Shown here one piece after another: positions 44,846 to 53,598 of a stretch of DNA of 64,000 bases (position 1 is its first letter; every line of letters begins with the position of its first letter). The stretch comes from Pseudoalteromonas rubra. Lineage in GTDB: Bacteria; Pseudomonadota; Gammaproteobacteria; Enterobacterales; Alteromonadaceae. The position numbers and the translations under genes were made by a program. The stretch lies in contig NZ_JXYA01000011.1 of assembly GCF_000967655.1 (NCBI RefSeq), positions 80,400 through 144,399 on the forward strand, in the 5' to 3' direction. Under the pieces are notes generated by a model. That model did not search any database. It had not been told where the DNA came from and was given only the letters and a program-made list of their open reading frames with translations.

Positions 44846-46210
44846 ATGGCAGTACTGATTGTTGATGACAACCCAGAGGTGCGACTAAGCGCTGCATTTT
44901 TACTTGAAGATCATGGTTTTGAAGTGTTTGAAGCCGAGCATCCGGAGGTCGCTAAGCAATTTCTGAGCTGTAAACAGATTGCGCTCATTTTGCTGGACAT
45001 GAACTTCACCCGGGACACCACATCCGGTAATGAAGGACTGGCCTTTCTGAGCTGGCTACAGACTCAGCCCCGGCCACCGGCGGTGATCTGCCTGACCGGC
45101 TGGGGCAGCGTGACACTGGCCGTCGAGGCAATGCGTCTGGGGGCTGCTGATTTCATTGAAAAGCCCTGGCAAAACCCGCAACTGCTGGATGCCATCCGCA
45201 AGCAGAGTAAACTCAGTGTATTGCAGGCAAAGCGCAGTGAAACTTTGGATGCTGAGGTGGCGTTGCCCGCTTATTCATGGCGCTCTGCAGCAATGCAAAC
45301 GCTGCTTGGTAAGCTTGAGCGGATCGCGGCCACAGATGCCAGTGTGTTGCTGTGTGGCGAAAGTGGCTGTGGTAAAAGCCATCTGGTGGAAACGCTTCAT
45401 CAACATTCGGCACGCAGTGGCGGGCCGCTGATCAGCGTCAATATGGGCGCGATCCCGGAAAGCTTATTCGAAAGTGAAATGTTTGGTCACACCAAAGGGG
45501 CCTTTACCGACGCCAAGTCACAGCGTAGTGGCCGTTTTGAGCTGGCCAGTGGGGGCACCTTATTCCTCGACGAGGTGGCGACTATTCCCCTGACCCAGCA
45601 AGCTAAATTGCTGCGGGTGCTGGAAAGCGGTGAATATGAACGGGTAGGGAGCAGCCGTACTGAGTGTGCCGATATTCGCCTTATCTGTGCCACGAACAGC
45701 GACCTTGAGCAGGATGTGGCACAAGGGCGTTTTCGCAGCGATCTGTTTTATCGCATCAATACCTTTACCTTTGAACTGCCGCCATTGCGTGCCCGGCTGG
45801 ATGATATTGTGCCTCTGGCAGAGCATCTGCTGGCGCGTCATGCGGCGCGGTATAAGCTGGCTACCAAGCCACTCGACAACGAGGCACAGGCCGCACTGCT
45901 GGCGTATCGCTGGCCCGGTAATATTCGTGAGCTCAGTCATGTGATGGAGCGGGCTTTATTGCTCAGCGAAGGGGCACAGATCTGTGCTGCCGACTGTCAG
46001 TTACGCTTAGCCAGCCCTAAGCCTGAGCAGGTGCACAGTCCGGTGTCACCTGCGCCAGGCGCTACGCTGGCCGAGGTCGAGAAAGCACTGATTGAGCAAA
46101 CACTGGCGCTCCATCAGGGGCAGGTCAGCGAGGCAGCTAAAGCGCTTGGGCTGACCAAGTCCTCCTTATATCGTCGTCTGGATAAATACGGGTTACGCAG
46201 TGAAAGCTAA
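44846..46210 (+). CDS. NtrC-family sigma-54-dependent response regulator
   Basis: A 454-residue regulator. A receiver domain (1-120) has Asp51 as phospho-acceptor and Lys106. The AAA+ domain has Walker A GESGCGKS (171-178), GAFTDA at 218-223 in place of the usual GAFTGA sigma-54 loop, Walker B LFLDEV and a sensor II with WPGNIREL. A Fis-type helix-turn-helix ends the protein (VSEAAKALGLTKSSLYRRL). I chose the ATG at 44846, which follows AGGGA and starts the receiver; the frame upstream lies in repeats. It overlaps the kinase gene by 11 bases, so the two form a coupled pair. Confidence 0.93.
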   Translation: MAVLIVDDNPEVRLSAAFLLEDHGFEVFEAEHPEVAKQFLSCKQIALILLDMNFTRDTTSGNEGLAFLSWLQTQPRPPAVICLTGWGSVTLAVEAMRLGAADFIEKPWQNPQLLDAIRKQSKLSVLQAKRSETLDAEVALPAYSWRSAAMQTLLGKLERIAATDASVLLCGESGCGKSHLVETLHQHSARSGGPLISVNMGAIPESLFESEMFGHTKGAFTDAKSQRSGRFELASGGTLFLDEVATIPLTQQAKLLRVLESGEYERVGSSRTECADIRLICATNSDLEQDVAQGRFRSDLFYRINTFTFELPPLRARLDDIVPLAEHLLARHAARYKLATKPLDNEAQAALLAYRWPGNIRELSHVMERALLLSEGAQICAADCQLRLASPKPEQVHSPVSPAPGATLAEVEKALIEQTLALHQGQVSEAAKALGLTKSSLYRRLDKYGLRSES

Positions 46211-47495
46211 CTTTGAGCGCAGTTTGCACTGGTATCTGGCCATGCTGGGGCTGGCAGTCGTGGCCTTGCTGTCCGGGTTGTTGTGGCAACTGGCGCTGCC
46301 CTGGTGGCAGATTGTGCTCGTTAGTGGCGCAGTCAGCGGGGTATTGTGGCGTCTGCATAAACAGCGGCTGGCACAGCTGAAGCGTATTTTTTCCCGCGCG
46401 CACTGGCAGCTAGAAGCCATGTTGCAGGCGGATTTTAGCCAGCAGCTGCGGCCACATTTTGAGTCCGGTCAGGTGGCGGCATTTGAACAGCAACTGATTG
46501 CCCTTAGCGAACAGTTACATCATCAGAAATCGCGTTATAACTCACAGATATTCGTGATTTATCAGCTTATCGACAAGCTCAATGCACCAATTCTGGTGTT
46601 TACCGAGGATTCGCGGTTAAGCTATGCAAATCAAGCCTTTGAAAGCTTGTATAGACAACCTTGGCAACACTATAAAGGCGCCACGGCCACTTCGCTTGGG
46701 CTGGAAGAAGCACAGCAGGGCTGGCAGTTTATCAGTCATGCCCAGGCGGCCCGCTGGCAGCTCCACAGCAGCTACTTTTACGAGCAGGGGGCCCGTCACA
46801 GTCTGCTGGTGGCGCTCGATATCACCAAGGCACTGCGGCAGAAAGAGCTGGCGGCCTGGCAACAGCTGATCCGGGTGATCAGCCATGAAATTCGTAACTC
46901 ACTGACGCCGGTCAGTTCACTGGCGCAGAGCCTGGCAGAGCGTGCAACATCCGCCAGAGAGCAACAGGCACTGAGTGTGATTGAGCAGCGTTGCCTGCAT
47001 TTACAGCACTTTGTGGCGCGTTATGGTGAGATCAGCAAAACCATAGAACCGCAGCTCCAAAAGATCCAGCTGGGGCCCTTGTTTGAGTCGGTCCGCGATT
47101 TGTTTACAACGCAACACCCCACACAGCAGATTGATCTGGACTGTCAGGCCCACCAGTGTCACTGCGATCCTCACTTGCTGGAGCAGGTACTGATCAACCT
47201 GGTTAAAAATGCCATTGAGGCGAATCAGTCGGCCAGTCCGGCGGGTCAAAGGGTGAGTCTGCGCAGCTATTATCTCAGCCCGGCGGTGGTGATTGAAGTT
47301 GCAGACGAAGGGGGCGGGTTTGCCAATCTCGACAATGTCCTGACACCGTTTTACTCCACCAAGGTCGATGGTCAGGGTATCGGCCTGACGTTCAGCCAGC
47401 ACGTGATCGAATGCCATGATGGTCACTTCGAGGTGGCCAATGTCAACGAAGGTGAGCGATCAGGCGCGGTGATCAAGATGACTTTACCTAGTTGA
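46200..47495 (+). CDS. NtrB-like sensor histidine kinase
   Basis: A 431-residue kinase starting at GTG inside the end of the regulator gene. Two membrane helices (about 12-31 and 34-50) are joined by a very short loop, so it senses within the membrane or cytoplasm. A PAS domain (about 120-210) is followed by the H-box His229 (VISHEIRNSLTP), N-box LVKNAIEAN, G1 ADEGGGF and G2 GQGIGLTFS. It would phosphorylate the sigma-54 regulator encoded upstream. The arrangement resembles AtoS/NtrY-type kinases. Targets probably include nearby or remote sigma-54 promoters, none of which I could identify with confidence. Confidence 0.93.
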   Translation: MKANFERSLHWYLAMLGLAVVALLSGLLWQLALPWWQIVLVSGAVSGVLWRLHKQRLAQLKRIFSRAHWQLEAMLQADFSQQLRPHFESGQVAAFEQQLIALSEQLHHQKSRYNSQIFVIYQLIDKLNAPILVFTEDSRLSYANQAFESLYRQPWQHYKGATATSLGLEEAQQGWQFISHAQAARWQLHSSYFYEQGARHSLLVALDITKALRQKELAAWQQLIRVISHEIRNSLTPVSSLAQSLAERATSAREQQALSVIEQRCLHLQHFVARYGEISKTIEPQLQKIQLGPLFESVRDLFTTQHPTQQIDLDCQAHQCHCDPHLLEQVLINLVKNAIEANQSASPAGQRVSLRSYYLSPAVVIEVADEGGGFANLDNVLTPFYSTKVDGQGIGLTFSQHVIECHDGHFEVANVNEGERSGAVIKMTLPS

Positions 47496-47537
47496 TAATA
47501 ATTATCATTTGCGTATAATAAAGATCAGACTGATCTT
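47492..47537 (+). promoter_or_regulatory. promoter with Fur-type box and second palindrome
   Basis: TGATAAT-A-ATTATCA at 47493-47507 is a perfect 7-1-7 Fur-type inverted repeat that overlaps a -35 element (TTGATA, 47492-47497). TATAAT at 47514-47519 gives a 16-base spacer. An 8-1-8 perfect palindrome AAGATCAG-A-CTGATCTT (47521-47537) sits at the expected transcription start. The box overlaps the kinase stop codon, and the promoter faces the small membrane protein gene. Confidence 0.6.
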
Positions 47538-47592
47538 AACCTGCGCTGACGCCGTATTATAAGGCCAGCAAACCCTGACCCGGGAGTGGACT

Positions 47593-47832
47593 GTGTTGGT
47601 TTTAATTCCTTTAATCTTATTTATTATCGCGACTGCGTGTGTCAGCCAGCTCAGGCTGGCCAGTCTGATGACGGCCAAACTCAGGGTATTGCTTGCCTGG
47701 AGCAGCGCGGGCATCCTGGCACTGGCTAAGATTTACGCAGGGCTGAGCCTGCCCGCCGCGCTGGCGGTGTTTGCTGTGGCGGGGGGAATATTGCACATGA
47801 TAGGCTCATCGGATAAGCACACAGATGCCTGA
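47593..47832 (+). CDS. small two-helix membrane protein
   Basis: A 79-residue protein starting at GTG six bases after GGGAG. It is almost entirely hydrophobic, with helices at about 2-18, 32-48 and possibly 52-68, and a short polar C-terminus (SSDKHTDA). No family is recognised. It lies 98 bases past the kinase gene but behind its own promoter carrying a Fur-type box, which predicts expression under iron limitation. It could be a small transporter accessory or stress protein; nothing in it shows metal ligands. Confidence 0.65.
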   Translation: MLVLIPLILFIIATACVSQLRLASLMTAKLRVLLAWSSAGILALAKIYAGLSLPAALAVFAVAGGILHMIGSSDKHTDA

Positions 47833-47948
47833 CCTAAGGCATAACCCAAGTTGTTTTAAAGTGTTTCAAAAGATAAATACCTACTGATTTTCAAGCACAT
47901 TGTTTGCCATACTTAAGCCTGTTTAGGATCACTCAATCGAGGATGAGC

Positions 47949-50807
47949 ATGGCTGTGCGTTTGACGACGACCCACTTTGTGGCATGGTACGCTGCATTGT
48001 TGTTACTGATATTCACTACCCACACGCGTGCCAGTGACTGGCAAACACTTCATACCGAGCATTTCAGAGTACACTATACCCCGGCTCAGCAGGCCTGGGC
48101 GCGCTCTGCCGCCACTGAGCTGGAACTGGTCAGAACATTGGTGCTACGGCAGCAGGGTCGGGCGCTGGATAGCATTGCCGATGTAGTGGTCTTTGATCCC
48201 ATCAATGGCGCCAACGGGTTTGCCCTGCCAAGTACCGACACCCCTTTAATGGCGCTGTTTACCACGCCGCCTCAGTCGGACTCCGTCATTGCGAATAGCC
48301 CCGGCTGGCAGCAATTGCTGATCCTCCATGAGTATATCCATCTGGTGCATTTGTCTCAGCCCAGTCGCAGTCGCTGGCGTCAGCACTTGCGAGACTGGTT
48401 CGATATCTATGACCTGTCCAGTGCCGTGTTGCCCCGCTGGGTGGCCGAAGGCTATGCCACTTTGCTGGAATCACGACTGACGGGGCGTGGCCGCCTTTAT
48501 GACAACTACAGCGAGGCCCTATTGCGCGCCTTTGCCCGCCAGGGGGCGCTGTTGTCTTACGGCGCGCTGAGCAATGGGGATGGCAGTTATCGCTCCAGTG
48601 CCATGGCTTATTTGCTGGGCGTGCGCTTTCTGGCCTGGCTGGAGGATAACCACGGTAAAGAAACGCTGGACGGCGTCTGGACGCGTGTACACGGGGTGCA
48701 CAAGCGCAGCTTTGAAAGTGCTTTTAAAGGCGTATTCGGGCAAAGTGCGGCGCAGTTGTATCGTCGCTTTATTGCCGAATACACCTACCTGGCGATGACC
48801 GAAGAGCGCTCGCTGAGCGTGCTGAACAGCCCCTTATGGCTCGAATTTGACTACGCGGCGAGCGATCCTGTGTTATCCCCCGATGGGGCACAAATGGCAG
48901 TCACTGAGCGCAATCAGGACGGCGAGCGTTGGCTCAGAGTGTATAAAACCGAAGAAAATAGTGCAGCAAAAAAAGCCTTTGAGAGCGCACAGCAAGCGAT
49001 TATAGATGCCGACCCCCAAGACATAAAAGATAAGCCGCCCGCTGTGTTTAAGCGTGAACTGGTGGCGGAGCTGGCCGCTATTGATTTTGCCGGAGCACAG
49101 TATCCGCAGTGGCACAATAAAGAGACCTTGTATTTTGTGGCCCGTGCCCGGGTGAATGAAGCGCGCGGCAACCGGGTTAACGATCTTTATCGCTGGCATA
49201 TCCCGACAGGCGAAGTCACCCGACTCACCAGGGAGCTTGGGATCCGCCGATTTACCTTGCTGGATGGCGATACACTATATGCTGAACAGGTGCGCGATGG
49301 TTTTTCTGAGCTGGTACGCGTTGAGCCAGGCAGTCAGACAGTGACGCCCCTGAGCGAGCGTGATCTGGGCACGGTTTACGACTATCCTCAGCTTGCCCCG
49401 GATGGACGCCAGCTGGCCTATCTCAAAACCGCCCTCAATGGCAACTGGCAGTTGTATATACAAGACTTGCAATCGGCCACAATACGCCGCGTACCAATGC
49501 CTAGGGGATATCAGTATCTGACCGCGCCTGCCTGGCAGCAAGACGGGCAGGGGATCTACTTTATCGCCGGGCTGGACGCTCAGCTGGGTATCTATCGTTA
49601 CGACTTAACACACAACCGCCTCTATCAGGTGACCTCCGGGCAAGCCGTTTTTGAGCAGCTGGTAGTGCGTGCCGCGCAGCCGCTGCTTTATGCCCACTCT
49701 ACGCCTTTGGGTACCCGATTACATGCACTGGATAGTCAGGTCAGTGAGCAGCGAGTGACCGCGCTCAGCGAGGATTTTGCGGTGCCGCTGGGTAAGACAG
49801 ATCCGGTGGTGCTACCCGATGCGCAGATCTATGAACCCGATGATACGGCTGTGACGCACAGTGACTATCAATGGCTGGCGCAAAACGCGTCGGCGGCCAT
49901 ATCAGCCCAGGCCAGTACGGCCAGCAGTGAGCTGCTGAGTGTGGGTCTAAAAGGCAGCGATTTGCTGCAACAATTGTCCTGGCAGGTAGGGCTGGTCCAG
50001 AGCAGCGATAATGTGCTTAATGGCAGCTTTGCGGCCCTGCGCTACCGTTCGGGAGACTGGCGTTTTGATGTCCATCTGAGCGACTATCGTTTTGATAGCC
50101 ACCGTCAGCACGGTGAGGCGCAGCTGGCAAGATTAAATGGTATGGGAATGAGTAGCCGTCTGAGTCATGAATGGCGCTTTGATACTTTGACCATTGCGCC
50201 TTTTGCCGCGCTCACCCACTACGATGATGACGGCCAGCAGGCCATCACCACGCAGTGGGCCGGGTTAGATCACGGGTGGTATAACTACCGCCAGGATTTT
50301 GCGCTGGGGTATCGGGTTAAGGGTGCGTTGCTCAGTGGCGATGCCACCGGGCATGGTTATGACTGGCAGGGGTTTGGCAAAGCCTGGGACTGGCCCTGGT
50401 TTGTGGGTGTGCAGTCTCAGTATCGTACCTCGCAGGCCATGCGGCTTGGCGGATTTGATAACAACCTGCTGAGCGGGCGTACACGCAGCGATCTGGTGTT
50501 AAGTCCTGAGCTACCGTTTCAGTTTGCAACGGGCCGGCATTACTATGGCTATGAGCTTGCATCCAGCTGGAAGCTCGGGCAGCCCAGAGTGTTTATCAAG
50601 CATCACCGTTTTGATGGTCAGCGCATTGCCAAAAGTTACGGCGTGAAGTGGCAGCTCGAGTTGAGCCAGCAGGCGCTGGGGTGGGCAAACTGGTTTGCGC
50701 CTGCCGGGGTGACCGATCTGCGCTTTGATTTGGGCATTGCCCGGGTAGAAAGCGACCTGGCCGACGATACCTTACGGGCCTGGCTGGGACTGTGGTATGC
50801 ACTTTAA
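47949..50807 (+). CDS. secreted zinc-metalloprotease-like protein with TolB-type propeller and C-terminal barrel-like region
   Basis: A 952-residue exported protein. A signal peptide (to about THTRA|SDW) is followed by a gluzincin-like domain with HEYIH (127-131) and a downstream Glu in WVAEGYA (about 167), the peptidase-MA-like ligand set. TolB/WD40-like repeats span about 290-620 (DPVLSPDGAQMAVTER, YPQLAPDGRQLAYL). The last ~270 residues are strand-rich with aromatic alternation (LRYRSGDWRFDVHLSDYRFD) and end LRAWLGLWYAL, which suggests an outer-membrane barrel. The ATG at 47949 follows GAGGA by five bases and upstream starts lack this. It is co-directional with the sigma-54 pair and ends at a strong terminator. 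Substrate unknown. Confidence 0.8.
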   Translation: MAVRLTTTHFVAWYAALLLLIFTTHTRASDWQTLHTEHFRVHYTPAQQAWARSAATELELVRTLVLRQQGRALDSIADVVVFDPINGANGFALPSTDTPLMALFTTPPQSDSVIANSPGWQQLLILHEYIHLVHLSQPSRSRWRQHLRDWFDIYDLSSAVLPRWVAEGYATLLESRLTGRGRLYDNYSEALLRAFARQGALLSYGALSNGDGSYRSSAMAYLLGVRFLAWLEDNHGKETLDGVWTRVHGVHKRSFESAFKGVFGQSAAQLYRRFIAEYTYLAMTEERSLSVLNSPLWLEFDYAASDPVLSPDGAQMAVTERNQDGERWLRVYKTEENSAAKKAFESAQQAIIDADPQDIKDKPPAVFKRELVAELAAIDFAGAQYPQWHNKETLYFVARARVNEARGNRVNDLYRWHIPTGEVTRLTRELGIRRFTLLDGDTLYAEQVRDGFSELVRVEPGSQTVTPLSERDLGTVYDYPQLAPDGRQLAYLKTALNGNWQLYIQDLQSATIRRVPMPRGYQYLTAPAWQQDGQGIYFIAGLDAQLGIYRYDLTHNRLYQVTSGQAVFEQLVVRAAQPLLYAHSTPLGTRLHALDSQVSEQRVTALSEDFAVPLGKTDPVVLPDAQIYEPDDTAVTHSDYQWLAQNASAAISAQASTASSELLSVGLKGSDLLQQLSWQVGLVQSSDNVLNGSFAALRYRSGDWRFDVHLSDYRFDSHRQHGEAQLARLNGMGMSSRLSHEWRFDTLTIAPFAALTHYDDDGQQAITTQWAGLDHGWYNYRQDFALGYRVKGALLSGDATGHGYDWQGFGKAWDWPWFVGVQSQYRTSQAMRLGGFDNNLLSGRTRSDLVLSPELPFQFATGRHYYGYELASSWKLGQPRVFIKHHRFDGQRIAKSYGVKWQLELSQQALGWANWFAPAGVTDLRFDLGIARVESDLADDTLRAWLGLWYAL

Positions 50808-50821
50808 TTAACGAAAAAAGA

Positions 50822-50845
50822 AAAAGGCAGCGGAGGCTGCCTTTT
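50822..50845. terminator. bidirectional terminator between convergent genes
   Basis: AAAAGGCAGC (50822-50831) pairs perfectly with GCTGCCTTTT (50836-50845) around GGAG, with A-rich sequence to the left and TTTT to the right, so it serves both convergent genes. Confidence 0.88.
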
Positions 50846-50868
50846 AGGGAGAAAAGTTTAACGCAGTA

Positions 50869-52701
50869 TTACTGGTAATTCGCAACCAGGCTCAGGCCTG
50901 AATAAGCGTTGTAGGCACGAATACCCACCCAGTAACGGCCTGCACCATCGTTTTGCGTGCAGTTTTCCGTGTTACCCCAGCGGTAAGGACGGCAGTCATA
51001 GACTTGTGTTGTAGGTTGCTCACCTTTGCGTACGTACAAGTCTGCATCACCGCTGCCACCTGAGATATCAAAGGTGATGTTGGTTGCGCCAGCCGGTACG
51101 TCGAAGTAGAAGTAAGTCATTTCACCGCGTGCCGCCGACAGGCCTGTTTTAGCAACGCCTTTTTGCAGTTGATCTTCACCACCCGGGCCATACACAGGCA
51201 CTTCTTTAGTTGTGGTTGCAGTGGCGCCGGTGTTGTCTGTGATGGTCAGTGAGACGGTGTAGTTACCCGCTGCGGCATACGTGTGGTTGACGGTTGCACC
51301 GAATCCAGTGCCGCTGTCACCATAGCTCCACTCATATTGAGAGATTGCACCGTTTGGTGAGCTTGAAGCGCTGCCGTCAAAGCTACACGCCAGTTCAGTA
51401 CAGCTGGCCGTAAAGTCTGCGGTGGGAGTTGGCTCGCTGTTGTTGTCGCCATCCGGGATACCATTGAAGTGGCTAGATACCTGAGGCCAGATCTTGCTGA
51501 TCTTAACGCCCTGGTTAGTACAGCCACCAAAGTGGTGCAGTGCAATGACCTTGTTGCTTGCAGCCGCCAGTACCGGTGAACCAGAAGAGCCGCCTATGGT
51601 GTCACAGTAGTAACCCATGTCTGTACCTGTACCACGACCGTTCGCTGTCACTACGTCTGCCTGACACAGGCCGTTGCTGTTCTGATCAGATTCAATCGCC
51701 AACTCTTTGGGGTTACCAGCGCCGTGCTGAGGAATGTAGATGCGCTCGCCCTGAGTGGCATCGCGAACATCCAGGCCAAAGTAACCAAACGGCTGGGCTT
51801 TGTTGAACTCGTTGATGGTGAACAGGGTGTAGTCGAGCGTGTAGTCAGAAGACAGGAAGTCTTTACCTGTGACTTTCACGACTGTTTCAAGGTTTGAGCC
51901 ATTACAGCTGGTGTGCTGATAGTTGAACCATACTTCAGTATTCGACAGCTCAGACGCCGAACCCACGCAGTGTTCGTTGGTGAACATGCGGTTGTCCGGG
52001 CCAACACGCCAGCCGGTACACAGGCCGCTGCCGTTCATCAGCAGGCGGGCAACCGGGCGAGTACGCTCAAATTCTGTTGGGTTTGAACCTGCCCAGCACT
52101 GTACGTCACGACGTTCGTTCACGCCACAGGTCGACTCAATACCTACATCCGTTGACGCATTCATGGCTTCCATCATCGGGGTGTTTTCGGTGCCGTGGTC
52201 ATAGAAATCGATGACGGCTGGCATCATCGCCTGGGTTGCAATCTGCTCTGAGCCTGACGCGGTGCCCGGGGTGTATTCAACCACTGCGGTGTCGGCAGAG
52301 ATAGACATCGCCGAGAAGCTGCTTACGCCGTCATCGCCCAGCTTGCTGTTAACCGTTGCGGCACGCATATTCGCTTCGGTGTACTCGTAACGCTCACTGC
52401 CATCAACCGAGCGCACAACCAGCTTACCGCCATTGGCCAGATTGACATTTTTGAAGTGTAGTTTGATGTAGCTGGCATCCGGGTGGCTGATAGTACGGCT
52501 AATAACCGTGCTGCCTGTGCTGCTCAGCGTGACAAATTCCTGACCGAGCGAAATATTGGCATCGGCACGGGCACCAATGATGGCCTTACTGGCCTTGCTG
52601 GTGTATTGCATCATTTGTGCTTCCGTCAGTGGCGCGGTGTTTTGAGCCAGTGCAGCGGTAGAGAGTAAGCCTAGCGCAGAGACAAGATAGGTGAGTTTCA
52701 T
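50869..52701 (-). CDS. secreted trypsin-like serine protease with PKD and PPC domains
   Basis: A 610-residue exoprotease. I chose the ATG at 52701 because it follows AAGGAAC and opens a signal peptide (KLTYLVSALGLLSTAALA|QN); a longer frame upstream is not signal-like. After a propeptide-like region (to about 190), the trypsin fold has His244 (TNEHC), Asp290 (LDYTL) and Ser373 (GGSSGSP), with disulfide-forming Cys pairs. A PKD domain (about 425-505) and a bacterial pre-peptidase C-terminal domain (about 525-610, GDADLYVRKG) follow. Lysyl endopeptidase-like enzymes have this layout. It is monocistronic and ends at the shared terminator. Confidence 0.93.
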   Translation of the reverse strand: MKLTYLVSALGLLSTAALAQNTAPLTEAQMMQYTSKASKAIIGARADANISLGQEFVTLSSTGSTVISRTISHPDASYIKLHFKNVNLANGGKLVVRSVDGSERYEYTEANMRAATVNSKLGDDGVSSFSAMSISADTAVVEYTPGTASGSEQIATQAMMPAVIDFYDHGTENTPMMEAMNASTDVGIESTCGVNERRDVQCWAGSNPTEFERTRPVARLLMNGSGLCTGWRVGPDNRMFTNEHCVGSASELSNTEVWFNYQHTSCNGSNLETVVKVTGKDFLSSDYTLDYTLFTINEFNKAQPFGYFGLDVRDATQGERIYIPQHGAGNPKELAIESDQNSNGLCQADVVTANGRGTGTDMGYYCDTIGGSSGSPVLAAASNKVIALHHFGGCTNQGVKISKIWPQVSSHFNGIPDGDNNSEPTPTADFTASCTELACSFDGSASSSPNGAISQYEWSYGDSGTGFGATVNHTYAAAGNYTVSLTITDNTGATATTTKEVPVYGPGGEDQLQKGVAKTGLSAARGEMTYFYFDVPAGATNITFDISGGSGDADLYVRKGEQPTTQVYDCRPYRWGNTENCTQNDGAGRYWVGIRAYNAYSGLSLVANYQ

Positions 52702-53598
52702 TGCTGTTCCTTTTTCACTTGTTGTTGAATAATTTTTAGAATAAAAAGTTATTGAATAAATTTCGCACAGGTACAAAGGTAATCACAAAAAATGGTATTG
52801 TAAAGAAAGTGATAATAAAAAATTAAATAAGTAAATCATCACTCGCTTTTCAGGCTGTGTGGCGTCGTACTATGGGGAAGGAATTTTTATCCCGGAGGGG
52901 GAGCTACTCTTAGTTGTTGCAAAACAGTACGGAAAAAGCAGTTAAATTCGCCAAAAAGAGGTGAAATGTTTGAAACTGCCTTTGTTTTCTAAGTTGTATC
53001 AGAAATCATAAATGCGCGCCAGAACTTGACTGTTACACTTAACTAAAGATTTACATAATCAAGAGGTATGGGAGTGCAGGGGAGAAAACCAAAGATAATA
53101 GATTACCGTTTGGATCGTCATAAAAGATGACTAGCCAATCTGACTCAGTATGAGCGGTTGCTGGATTTATGCCTCCGGCCGGCATGCAATTCTTATTAAA
53201 ATATTCATAAAATATCCCTTTTATAGATACAGTTTGTTTCCACAGTGTTAGCCTTTCATTTTTATATGGATGTATTATCTGTAAAGTAGGTGTTAATTAT
53301 ACAGCCAAATGCTTGCTGCCAGTTTAGCCAAGTCCAATGTTGTCATGTGGTTTAATGGACCTGGGGTAACTTGCAATGAAGAAAATAACGAATTAAGAAA
53401 TGACTGGACTAACCTGCAGAGCAAAGGGTTCTATCAGCTCAGGGTCCGGTAAATCAAGACCTCAGGTTTAAGTATTGTCGAGCCATAAACTTATCCACAG
53501 TTAAGTGGTGGCTCACATGATTAACCAAACCACTTACAAAACCCACCAGCTTCATGTCAAACACAAAAAACAACACTAAGAAATGAAAAAGGACAAGG
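52702..53598. other. AT-rich region upstream of the haemagglutinin-like locus
   Basis: About 900 bases with no intact conserved gene. Apart from the short frame at 53309-53452 I see no repeats or clear promoters. The left part must contain the protease promoter and the right part that of the haemagglutinin-like gene. Confidence 0.35.
53309..53452 (+). pseudogene. 47-codon frame, probable remnant of a small exported protein
   Basis: The frame reads MLAASLAKSNVVMWFNG... with GVTCNEENNELRND and ends GFYQLRVR. Composition is protein-like, with an Ala/Leu helix, WFNG and a Cys, as in the C-terminal halves of small exported proteins of marine bacteria. There is no ribosome-binding site, and the frame is closed by TAA just upstream, so it is probably the surviving 3' end of a decayed gene. 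Family assignment is not certain. Confidence 0.35.
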
